Assembly: GCF_900090275.1 (NCBI RefSeq)
Contig: NZ_LT607755.1
Location: 4,154,001 to 4,218,000 of the forward strand
DNA: 64,000 nt
Source: Micromonospora zamorensis
GTDB taxonomy: Bacteria > Actinomycetota > Actinomycetes > Mycobacteriales > Micromonosporaceae
Direction: 5' to 3'
The translations under genes were made by a program, and so were the position numbers. Positions 55,519-64,000 of this stretch are shown piece after piece (position 1 is the first letter of the stretch; each line of letters opens with the position of its first letter). The notes below the pieces were generated by a model, which made no database searches, had not been told where the DNA came from, and worked only from the letters and a program-made list of their open reading frames with translations.

Positions 55519-56199
55519 TCAGCCGAGCCGGCAGTCGATCCCGTTGATCGTGCACCGGCGCGGCCGCTCGGCGGACTCACCCCACCCGAGGCGCAGCCGC
55601 AGCGTCCGCGAACCACCCGGGTCCAGCGAACGGGTCCCCCGCAACACGAACTCGCCGTTGCCGCGCCCCCGCACCGAGATCCCCTCGTCGTCAGAAATGC
55701 GCAGTGCCCACAGGTCGTCGTCGAACGTCAACTCCACCACCCAGTCCACCGACCGGCTCGACTCGTTCGCGATCGACAGCACCGCCGCGTCCCCGTCCCG
55801 GCCGTTCGTGCCGACCTCGTACCGGGCGCTGACCGTCTTCGCCACCAGGGGCGTCGACACCGCCGGGGCGCTCGTCCGCCCCGGCGTCGGGGAGCCGGTC
55901 ACGCTGACGCGTGGCGACGGCATCCGACTGCTGCGCGACGGCCGAGGCGACGCCGAACGCCGCTCCACACCAGCCGGACTCGGCCCACCCGTCGCCGACG
56001 CCGCAGCCGGCACGGTCGGCAGGAACACCGGAGGCGCGGCCTGCGGTTTGGCGTCCCGCTCCCTGGTCCGGAACGACAGCAGCGCGATCACCAGGAGCAC
56101 CACCAGCGCACACACACCGAGCAGCACCACGATCCACGGCACCGATGCCAACACCCGAGCCGCCCGCGTCCCCGTCGCACCGTCCGGCCGCACCGCCAT
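55519..56199 (-). CDS. Membrane-anchored protein with cellulose-binding-like domain, B
   Basis: A 226-residue paralog of the neighbouring protein, with the same plan: membrane helix (about residues 18-44, VPWIVVLLGVCALVVLLVI), a Pro/Ser/Arg linker and a C-terminal beta domain (ARYEVGTNGRDGDAAVLSIA, ending RRCTINGIDCRLG). It shares the CT-x-[ND]-G-x-x-C end with protein A. ATG 56199 has GAGGGGAGA 5 bases upstream. The two genes are 89 bases apart and probably arose by duplication. No catalytic site is seen. Confidence 0.75.
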   Translation of the reverse strand: MAVRPDGATGTRAARVLASVPWIVVLLGVCALVVLLVIALLSFRTRERDAKPQAAPPVFLPTVPAAASATGGPSPAGVERRSASPRPSRSSRMPSPRVSVTGSPTPGRTSAPAVSTPLVAKTVSARYEVGTNGRDGDAAVLSIANESSRSVDWVVELTFDDDLWALRISDDEGISVRGRGNGEFVLRGTRSLDPGGSRTLRLRLGWGESAERPRRCTINGIDCRLG

Positions 56200-56335
56200 C
56201 AGGTCTCCCCTCGTCCCCCACAGACGCGACAGCGTAGCCAGCACCAGCCAGACCGGAAACCAGGCGGGTACGGATCCGGCCGACCGGCCGACGCGCCACG
56301 GAAAACGGCCCGCCCCGGCGGACGTTCCCGCTCGG

Positions 56336-56725
56336 TCAGGCCGTCCGGACGACAGTGCAGATGAGCGGCCCCTCGTCCGAGGTCCGCAGCAGATAGCGAT
56401 ACCGCTCCCCCGGCACCGACTGCCCCCGGCTGTCCAGGAACTCCCACTCCACCGCCACCATCGTCAACAGCGCGGACAGCGGCTGCACGTCCTCGATCCG
56501 GGCATGCGCCGCGATCAGCTCCCGCTCCTGGTAGTCGGGTGCGGCGCCCACGAAGGACAACGCCACCGCCGCCGGTGACGTGAACGAGAAGCTGTAGGTG
56601 TCGGCCACCACCAACCCCGGCAGGGCATAACAGCCGGCGAGAACCGGCAGGTCGCCGGAGGTCAGCGCCACGCCGTACCGGTCGAAGAAGTCGGCCAACG
56701 TGTCGAGATTCGTGGGAGCGTTCAC
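56336..56725 (-). CDS. Small NTF2/SnoaL-like protein
   Basis: A 129-residue protein. TLADFFDRYGVALTSGDLPVLAGCYALPGL, split by a likely turn, matches the first helices of an NTF2-like fold, and the rest (HARIEDVQPLSALLTMVAVE, YRYLLRTSDEGPLICTVVRT) is the curved beta sheet. Such proteins are small enzymes or binding modules; the function here is unknown. GTG 56725 lacks a strong ribosome binding site. It lies 37 bases after the neighbouring amidase-like gene and may be co-transcribed with it. Confidence 0.7.
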   Translation of the reverse strand: MNAPTNLDTLADFFDRYGVALTSGDLPVLAGCYALPGLVVADTYSFSFTSPAAVALSFVGAAPDYQERELIAAHARIEDVQPLSALLTMVAVEWEFLDSRGQSVPGERYRYLLRTSDEGPLICTVVRTA

Positions 56726-56762
56726 GGCAAGGGCAATTGCCGGTCACCGGCCAGGTCAAACC

Positions 56763-57494
56763 TCAACGAGGCGGTACACGTACCTCGATCTCCGAACCCA
56801 GCCTGGCATCGTTGGCCAGACCCAGGTCGTCCCCACTCCAGAACCGCCCCGGGTCGTACCAGTTCGGACGCCGCCCCGCCGGCAACAACCCCATTGCCTC
56901 GTAGGTCACCGCGACCACCTCGGCGCAGTACGCAGTCTCCAGTGCCCGATCCCGCTCCGCCGGGGTGGACGGGGTCGATCCGGTCGGCGTCGACTGTGGT
57001 GCCGGCCGGCCAAGGTGCGACAACGCCAGGCGGCCGAGCTGCGGCAGCGCAAGCTTGCCGGGGTGCGGCAGAGCCGGCACCCGACCACGCACCCACCGCC
57101 ACGCCAACTGGGCCGTCGACGGGAACGGCGTGCCGTCCAACCGCGCGATCGTCCGCAGCACCGCCCGCTCCATCTCCCCGTCGGCCGGCGGGTCGAGCTG
57201 CCGCAGCCAGGCCCGTTGACCGTACCGGTTGGCCCACACGCCGACCGCGTCCCGCAGGTCGTGCAACTGGACCCCACGCTGGTGGGTGCCCGACCACAGA
57301 TCGGGCAGCGACCTGCCCAGCTCCGCGTGCCACATCAACGGCGGCATGTCGTCGAGCACCACCGCCATCCCGACGTGGTTGACCGGGCTGTTGGTGGTGA
57401 ACTGGATCGCCCGGTCCGGCACGCTGCGACCCCGGAACACCCACACGTCACCGGTGCGGGTCAACTCGACGGCCTCATCCAGGCTGATGCTCAT
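56763..57494 (-). CDS. Permuted papain-like (NlpC/P60 superfamily, YiiX-like) protein
   Basis: A 243-residue protein with the order of a circularly permuted NlpC/P60 enzyme: histidine in TTNSPVNHVGMAVVLDD early and cysteine late in AYCAEVVAVTYEAMGLL. A hydrophilic Pro/Thr-rich insert (about residues 155-180) separates them. YiiX-like members may hydrolyse amide or thioester bonds of lipids or peptides. No signal peptide is visible, so it is probably cytoplasmic. ATG 57494 follows a TAGGCT box on the minus strand, shared back to back with the divergent small gene. Confidence 0.78.
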   Translation of the reverse strand: MSISLDEAVELTRTGDVWVFRGRSVPDRAIQFTTNSPVNHVGMAVVLDDMPPLMWHAELGRSLPDLWSGTHQRGVQLHDLRDAVGVWANRYGQRAWLRQLDPPADGEMERAVLRTIARLDGTPFPSTAQLAWRWVRGRVPALPHPGKLALPQLGRLALSHLGRPAPQSTPTGSTPSTPAERDRALETAYCAEVVAVTYEAMGLLPAGRRPNWYDPGRFWSGDDLGLANDARLGSEIEVRVPPR

Positions 57495-57513
57495 GAGGGT
57501 CTAGCCTAGGCCG
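57495..57513. promoter_or_regulatory. Overlapping back-to-back -10 boxes
   Basis: TAGCCT (57502-57507, plus) ends 6 bases before ATG 57514, and TAGGCT (57508-57503, minus) ends 8 bases before ATG 57494. The two hexamers share five bases within CTAGCCTAGG, so both genes cannot be initiated at the same time on one molecule. Confidence 0.6.
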
Positions 57514-57702
57514 ATGCGGCAACGAATGCGGTGGTGGAAGGTTCTCGGGCTCGCCGGCCTCGCCGGCGTCGCGGCTTCCGGCGTGGTCATCGCGCGCGCT
57601 GAACGGCGCCGACGCGCGTACACCCCGGAGGAGATCCGGCAGCGGCTGCTGGAACGACACGCCCAGGCCGGCGACGCCACGAAGCCCAGCGACCCCGCCT
57701 GA
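57514..57702 (+). CDS. 62-residue single-helix membrane protein
   Basis: The N-terminus is basic (RQRMRWWK), followed by one hydrophobic helix (about residues 9-27, VLGLAGLAGVAASGVVIA) and a charged helix AERRRRAYTPEEIRQRLLER, likely cytoplasmic or coiled. The pattern is that of small conserved actinobacterial proteins of unknown role. The start follows a -10 box directly. It shares its promoter region with the divergent NlpC/P60-like gene. Confidence 0.75.
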   Translation: MRQRMRWWKVLGLAGLAGVAASGVVIARAERRRRAYTPEEIRQRLLERHAQAGDATKPSDPA

Positions 57703-57754
57703 CCACCCACCCCTGTGGATCGTCGACGGGGCACCTGAGCAGGCGCATGATCGA

Positions 57755-57766
57755 TATCATCGGGGC
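57755..57766 (+). promoter_or_regulatory. -10 box, leaderless start
   Basis: TATCAT at 57755-57760 ends 6 bases before ATG 57767. ATGATCGATATCAT around it is an imperfect palindrome. Confidence 0.5.
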
Positions 57767-58489
57767 ATGACGACGCCTGTCGCACAACGGCCCTTCGTCC
57801 TGTCCCCCCCTGCTGCGCCGGTCGAACGGCACGGCAACGTCGACCTGCACCTGCCCACCCGCACCGACCCCGCCCCCGCCGTCGTGGTGGTGCACGGCGC
57901 CCCACTGCCGCCCGACGCAGCCGACCCGCGCGACTGGCTTCTCTACCGCGGCTACGGCGCACTGCTCGCCGACAGCGGCGTGGTCACCGCAGTGATCAGC
58001 TACCAGGTAACCGACCTGTCAGCCCTCCCCGCCGCGGCCGACGACATCGCCGCGATGGTCGAGCAGGTCCGCGCCGACCCGCGCGTCGACCCCGAGCGGG
58101 TAGTGCTGTGGTTCTTCTCCGGCGGAGGCCTCTTCGCAGCGGACTGGCTGCGCGCGGCACCACCATGGCTACGCGGGATCGCGCTCACCTACCCGCTGCT
58201 CGTCCCCTTCCCCGGCTGGGAGGTCGACCCCCGGTTCCTGCCCGTCGACGCACTCGACTCCGGTGCGCACGTCCCTCTGGTGCTGACCCGGGCCGGACGG
58301 GACATCCCACCGGTCCTGGCCGGGATCGAAGCGTTCCTCCCGGCGGCGACCGCCCACGGCTGGCCGATACAGGTGATCGAAATACCGGACGGTCAGCACA
58401 GCTTCGACATCCTCGACCACAACCCACAGTCGGAGGCCGCCGTCGTGACCGCACGAGACGCAGTCCTCGACCTGCTGAAGGCGACCTGA
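57767..58489 (+). CDS. Alpha/beta hydrolase (dienelactone hydrolase/acetyl esterase-like)
   Basis: A 240-residue hydrolase: VVVVHGAPLPPDA (oxyanion region), nucleophile elbow VVLWFFSGGGLFAADWL (S in FSGGG), acid region VPLVLTRAGRDIP and catalytic histidine in IPDGQHSFDILDH. It belongs to the dienelactone hydrolase or prolyl oligopeptidase-like group; substrate unknown. No signal peptide, so cytoplasmic. It begins directly after a -10 box (leaderless). Downstream is a repeat-rich 846-base intergenic stretch. Confidence 0.85.
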   Translation: MTTPVAQRPFVLSPPAAPVERHGNVDLHLPTRTDPAPAVVVVHGAPLPPDAADPRDWLLYRGYGALLADSGVVTAVISYQVTDLSALPAAADDIAAMVEQVRADPRVDPERVVLWFFSGGGLFAADWLRAAPPWLRGIALTYPLLVPFPGWEVDPRFLPVDALDSGAHVPLVLTRAGRDIPPVLAGIEAFLPAATAHGWPIQVIEIPDGQHSFDILDHNPQSEAAVVTARDAVLDLLKAT

Positions 58490-58518
58490 CCCACTCCGCA
58501 GGTCTGTCGGTCGGCGGA

Positions 58519-58645
58519 CCTCGGTCGACGGCTCTCCGCCCTCGGTCGGCCGCCCTCGGTCGACGGCTCTGGGCCCTCGGTCGACGGCTCTGGGCCCTCG
58601 GTCGGCGGCCCTCGGTCCTCGGTCCGCGGTCAACGGCCCTCTGGG
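58519..58645. repeat. Degenerate ~21-base tandem repeats
   Basis: About six units built on CCTCGGTCGACGGCTCTGGG, two of them nearly identical and adjacent (about 58555-58597), others shortened (CCTCGGTCGGCGGC, CCTCGGTCCTCGG). No open frame covers it usefully. It occupies the space just after the hydrolase stop. Confidence 0.75.
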
Positions 58646-58659
58646 TCTCCCATGATCGT

Positions 58660-58720
58660 GCTCGATCCAGGTTGTAGTGGCCTCGTCGGCGCCAAATGGG
58701 GCCTGTTTCCTGGATCGAGC
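58660..58720. repeat. Intergenic palindrome GCTCGATCCAGG
   Basis: Perfect 12-base arms at 58660-58671 and 58709-58720 around a 37-base centre. Probably the terminator of the hydrolase gene. Confidence 0.75.
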
Positions 58721-58785
58721 GCGACCTTGGCGTGATGCGTCGCGTTTGACGTCCCCGGCGTGACTGTCCGGATCACCACCCCGGT

Positions 58786-58865
58786 CAAGATCCGCGCAAC
58801 ATCAGGGAACTTGCTGTCTCGCCGCGACGTGAGGCAGCACTTTCCCCGAAAGTGCGCGGATCTTG
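58786..58865. repeat. 80-base long imperfect hairpin element
   Basis: The outer 13 bases CAAGATCCGCGCA and their exact complement (58853-58865) enclose further imperfect pairing (GGGAACTTGCTGTCTC with GAGGCAGCACTTTCCC) around GCCGCGAC. The style is that of a short mobile or REP-like element. From memory, similar sequence is common in Micromonospora. Confidence 0.75.
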
Positions 58866-58976
58866 GATTGTCGGCGCCCGGGGTTGCGGGGTGTGGTGTC
58901 CGGTTCGGCGGATCCGGCCGTGGGGTGGATGTCCGGTTCGGCGTGGGTGTCCCGTGGTCGGGGCCACCCTGGGGGC

Positions 58977-59205
58977 GGAATCGTGGGCCGGGCGGGGTCG
59001 TTATACCTGGCATGCCACCGCGACTTCGGGCCGTGGGGCGCGGCAGCCGCCGGGAACACCCGACCGGCCGCCCCGGTTACATCCCCCGGAGCACGCAGGC
59101 CGGAAGCCCGGCGGAATGACTCGCCGGCCCGGCCGGTTACACACCCCGCACCCCCGAGCACCACAAGCCGGGGCCAGGTGGAATGACCCGCCGCCCCGCA
59201 CCGTT
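58977..59205 (+). promoter_or_regulatory. Four tandem ECF-sigma (SigR-like) promoter motifs
   Basis: Each motif is GGAA[TC], exactly 18 bases, then GTTA: GGAAT 58977/GTT 59000; GGAAC 59053/GTT 59076; GGAAT 59113/GTT 59136; GGAAT 59180/GTT 59203. In three of them GTTACA is followed by C or T. GGAAT-N18-GTT is the known pattern of the actinomycete oxidative/thiol-stress sigma factor SigR and relatives. They all point at the C39-like gene. Confidence 0.7.
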
Positions 59206-59276
59206 ACACCCTTCCCCGACGCCGGCCCCCCATGGCCGCCGGGCAAGAACCTCCAAAACTTTCCCCCCTTGCACGT

Positions 59277-59305
59277 ACGGCACGCCCACCCCCCGGGCGT
59301 GCCGT
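59277..59305 (+). promoter_or_regulatory. Leader hairpin before the C39-like gene
   Basis: ACGGCACGCCC (59277-59287) and GGGCGTGCCGT (59295-59305) pair perfectly around ACCCCCC. It lies between the last promoter motif and the ribosome binding site GAGGAG; it might stabilise or attenuate the message. Confidence 0.6.
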
Positions 59306-59335
59306 GCACCCCCAATCGCAGAGGAGCACGCCATC

Positions 59336-59998
59336 ATGCGTACCGATCTGATTCGTAAGACCGCTCTGACCGCTGCTGGCCTGGCCTTCACCGGCGGCGC
59401 CATCGTCGGACCCGTCACCACCGCCTTTGCCGCCCCGAACACCAGCAAGCCGGCGTCGCAGACGCAGTCTGACCGCAAGCCGTCTGGTGAGCGTCAGCTG
59501 GGCGTGCGCTACGAGGCCCAGCCGAACTTCTACTACTGCGGACCCGCCGCCGCCCGTAACGCCCTGAGTGTGCAGGGCAAGGACATCAGCGTCGACGCCA
59601 TGGCCAAGGAGATGGGCACCACCGAGGCCGGCACCAACTCCATCAACGACATCACCCCCGTGCTGAACAAGGAGACCGGCAAGAACGACGCCTACCGGTC
59701 CGTGGAGATCAGCACCCCGGATGCTGACGCCAAGCAGACCGACAAGCTGCGCGCCGACATCGTCCGCACCGTTGACGACGGCCGGGCAGTAGTCGCCAAC
59801 ATCGCCGGCACCACCACCGACACCGACGGTGCTATCCACTCCTTCGAGGGCGGGCACTACATCAGCGTCGTCGGCTACCGCGACAACGGTCAGATCGTGA
59901 AGATCGCCGACTCCGCCAACCCGAACACCGCCTCCTACGAGGTCACCGTCGAACACCTCGCCGACTGGATCGCCACCCGCGGCTACGCCACCAGCTGA
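59336..59998 (+). CDS. Secreted C39-like (papain-fold) peptidase-type protein
   Basis: A 220-residue secreted protein. The signal peptide is about residues 1-33 (RKTALTAAGLAFTGGAIVGP, ending AFAA). The mature part has the papain-like triad: Cys68 in PNFYYCGPAAARNAL, His174 in FEGGHYISVVGY and Asp192 in KIADSANP, as in peptidase C39-like family 2. It has no ABC transporter parts, so it is a free extracellular protein, perhaps a peptidase, bacteriocin-type processing enzyme or inhibitor target. ATG 59336 has GAGGAG 9 bases upstream. The array of stress-type promoters in front is the main clue to its role. Confidence 0.85.
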   Translation: MRTDLIRKTALTAAGLAFTGGAIVGPVTTAFAAPNTSKPASQTQSDRKPSGERQLGVRYEAQPNFYYCGPAAARNALSVQGKDISVDAMAKEMGTTEAGTNSINDITPVLNKETGKNDAYRSVEISTPDADAKQTDKLRADIVRTVDDGRAVVANIAGTTTDTDGAIHSFEGGHYISVVGYRDNGQIVKIADSANPNTASYEVTVEHLADWIATRGYATS

Positions 59999-60017
59999 CC
60001 GCGACTGACACGAAGCG

Positions 60018-60050
60018 AAGGGCCGGACCCCACCACGGGGCCCGGCCCTT
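60018..60050. terminator. Hairpin between convergent genes
   Basis: AAGGGCCGGACCCC (60018-60031), loop ACCAC, GGGGCCCGGCCCTT (60037-60050); one mismatch. It ends the C39-like gene and the convergent DedA gene. Confidence 0.85.
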
Positions 60051-60063
60051 CGGCACGTCCAGG

Positions 60064-60723
60064 TCAGGTGTCGCTGTGGGCGCGCGCCGGCTCGGTGTCG
60101 GGCGCCGGGGGCTCGGCGGCCTCCAGCCGATGGGCTCGTCGGCGCAGCCACCAGGTGCTGGCGAGGCCGGCGAGCACGGCGAGGACCAGCCCGGCCCAGG
60201 AGATGTCCTTGAGCCAGTGCTCGGCCGCCCGGCCCACGGTGAACAGCAGGTAGGTGGTGCCGAACGCCCAGACCAGCCCTCCGGCCGCGTTGGCCAGCAG
60301 GAACCGCCGGTACGGCACGTGCAGCGCCCCGGCGAGCGGCCCGGCCAGGATCCGCAGGAGTGCCACGAAGCGACCGAAGAACACGGCCCAGACTCCGTAC
60401 CGGGCGAAGCTCTGTTCCGCGCGGGCAAGTTGGGCGGGGCCGAGATGGCGGGGGAAGCGGCGACCCAGTCGGGCGAGTAGTGGACGGCCACCCCGGCGGC
60501 CCACGGCGTACCCGATGGAGTCACCGACGATCGCGCCGGTGGCCGCGGCGGTGGCCACCCACTCCGGTTCCACCACGCCGGTGGCGGCGAGCAGGGCGGA
60601 GCTGACCAGGACGATCTCGCCCGGCAGGGGCACGCCCATGCTTTCCACGCCGATCACCCCGCCGACGAGCAGGTAGACCGCGATCGGCGGCAGCGACTCG
60701 AGCCAGTGCTGGACATCGAACAC
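60064..60723 (-). CDS. DedA-family membrane protein
   Basis: A 219-residue DedA (SNARE-associated) protein. It has VIGVESMGVPLPGEIVLVSS near the N-terminus, the family motif FFGRFVALLRILAGPLAG with its conserved arginines and about five hydrophobic segments. Members are lipid flippases or scramblases for undecaprenyl phosphate or phospholipids and support envelope integrity. GTG 60723 has GGAAGGGG 5 bases upstream; a start further up lacks this. Acidic/proline tail. It is convergent with the C39-like gene. Confidence 0.93.
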   Translation of the reverse strand: MFDVQHWLESLPPIAVYLLVGGVIGVESMGVPLPGEIVLVSSALLAATGVVEPEWVATAAATGAIVGDSIGYAVGRRGGRPLLARLGRRFPRHLGPAQLARAEQSFARYGVWAVFFGRFVALLRILAGPLAGALHVPYRRFLLANAAGGLVWAFGTTYLLFTVGRAAEHWLKDISWAGLVLAVLAGLASTWWLRRRAHRLEAAEPPAPDTEPARAHSDT

Positions 60724-61017
60724 GGTGACCCCTTCCGGCCGGCCTCGAACCCTACCTGTGGCGGCCCGATCGCAGGGTGCACCGCGGCAGCGGTCCGGTT
60801 CAGGTGGCACGACCCACGCCCCGTAGGGCGTCCTAGGAGGCTAGGGGTGGTGGTGAACCGTGGAAGGCGCCAGCCGGGTTGCAGAACTAGCAAGACGGAC
60901 GTACGGTTTTGTTGAGAGCGGAATCGGCGGTAAGTGTCACCTAACCTCGGCGGCCCCCCGACCGGTGCGACAGACTGCTCAGGACTACTCACGGTCGCTG
61001 GTGTGAAGGAGTACGAC
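60724..61017 (+). promoter_or_regulatory. Upstream region of the aconitase gene
   Basis: It holds a perfect palindrome ACGCCC-CGTA-GGGCGT (60816-60831) and a lower-GC zone near 60895-60940 (GTACGGTTTTGTTGAGAGCG), the likely promoter. No gene is evident. GAAGGAG ends 6 bases before GTG 61018. Confidence 0.4.
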
Positions 61018-63855
<2,838 letters not shown>

Positions 63856-63874
63856 TCGCGTACGGCTGGTCGAG

Positions 63875-63902
63875 GGCCGCTCCCGCTCCGGCGGGGGCGG
63901 CC
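63875..63902 (+). terminator. Terminator after aconitase
   Basis: GGCCGCTCCCGC (63875-63886), loop TCCG, GCGGGGGCGGCC (63891-63902), 11 of 12 pairs, followed by TTCGCCGTT. Confidence 0.85.
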
Positions 63903-63932
63903 TTCGCCGTTCAAGTCGAGGAAGGCTCGCGG

Positions 63933-64000
63933 TCAGAGCGGGAGCGCGAGGGCAGCCAGCCGTTGGTCTATCGCCGCATCCACTTCCCGGACATCGTAGC
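63933..64000 (-). CDS. C-terminal end of a gene cut by the window edge
   Basis: On the minus strand an open frame enters at the window edge and ends at TGA (63935-63933). The visible end YDVREVDAAIDQRLAALALPL looks like a normal helical C-terminus. Its family cannot be told from 21 residues. It converges with aconitase, whose terminator lies 30 bases away. Confidence 0.5.
   Translation of the reverse strand, partial: YDVREVDAAIDQRLAALALPL

Noticed and set aside
58630..59013. Possible 127-residue minus-strand gene over the repeat region
   Set aside because: It runs through the 80-base hairpin, the palindrome and the first promoter motif, has no ribosome binding site and reads as proline/threonine filler.

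Overview
The window is high-GC actinobacterial DNA, and the gene content and style point to the family Micromonosporaceae, probably Micromonospora or a close relative (inference). The signs are frequent GTG starts, many genes with a TANNNT -10 box a few bases before the start codon (apparently leaderless), DUF3097, DUF6230/DUF6114, a mabA-inhA-hemZ-like block and long GC-rich intergenic palindromes. No rRNA, tRNA, CRISPR array, transposase or phage gene was recognised. It looks like a chromosomal segment of mixed housekeeping and secreted-protein genes, cut at both ends inside a gene.

Layout. 1-4.6 kb: end of a TetR regulator, a DUF6230/DUF6114 membrane pair, and a divergent MurD-type ligase/MurL-type epimerase pair that suggests an alternative route to D-glutamate in peptidoglycan. 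4.6-13 kb: PucR regulator, argG with a palindrome-rich promoter, a SpoU methyltransferase, a ThDP enzyme and a class A penicillin-binding protein. 13-20.6 kb: membrane protein, SPFH/NfeD pair, class C serine hydrolase, DUF3097, and a TetR regulator/hydrolase pair with two matching operators. 20.6-24.1 kb: HAD phosphatase, ferrochelatase, FabI and FabG. 24.2-28.7 kb: two-component system, a hydrolase with a hairpin over its ribosome binding site, an acyltransferase, and a structured leader before a 28-residue membrane peptide. 28.7-34.7 kb: MoxR/DUF58/VWA operon, a small cysteine protein and two PH-domain membrane proteins separated by a 60-bp tandem repeat.

34.8-44.7 kb: PAP2 enzyme, thioesterase and metallo-hydrolase, sugar kinase, XdhC, a secreted AA10 polysaccharide monooxygenase, asparagine synthase and Xaa-Pro aminopeptidase. 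45-49 kb: two paralogous secreted beta-helix proteins sharing a conserved hairpin leader. 49-56 kb: an 1831-residue amylopullulanase with LacI-type operators and two membrane-anchored proteins with cellulose-binding-like domains. 56-60 kb: small and hypothetical genes, a repeat-rich intergenic stretch, and a secreted C39-like protein behind four evenly built ECF-sigma promoter motifs. 60-64 kb: DedA protein and aconitase.

Themes: cell-wall construction (murD/murL, PBP, fabG/fabI, asnB-type amidotransferase), extracellular polysaccharide use (LPMO, amylopullulanase, CBM proteins), and surface or secreted proteins of unknown function. The points most worth following are the MurD/MurL pair, the four-promoter array at 59.0-59.2 kb, the structured RNA at 28.3-28.6 kb, the shared leader of the beta-helix paralogs, and the dispersed TGATCA-ended palindromes.
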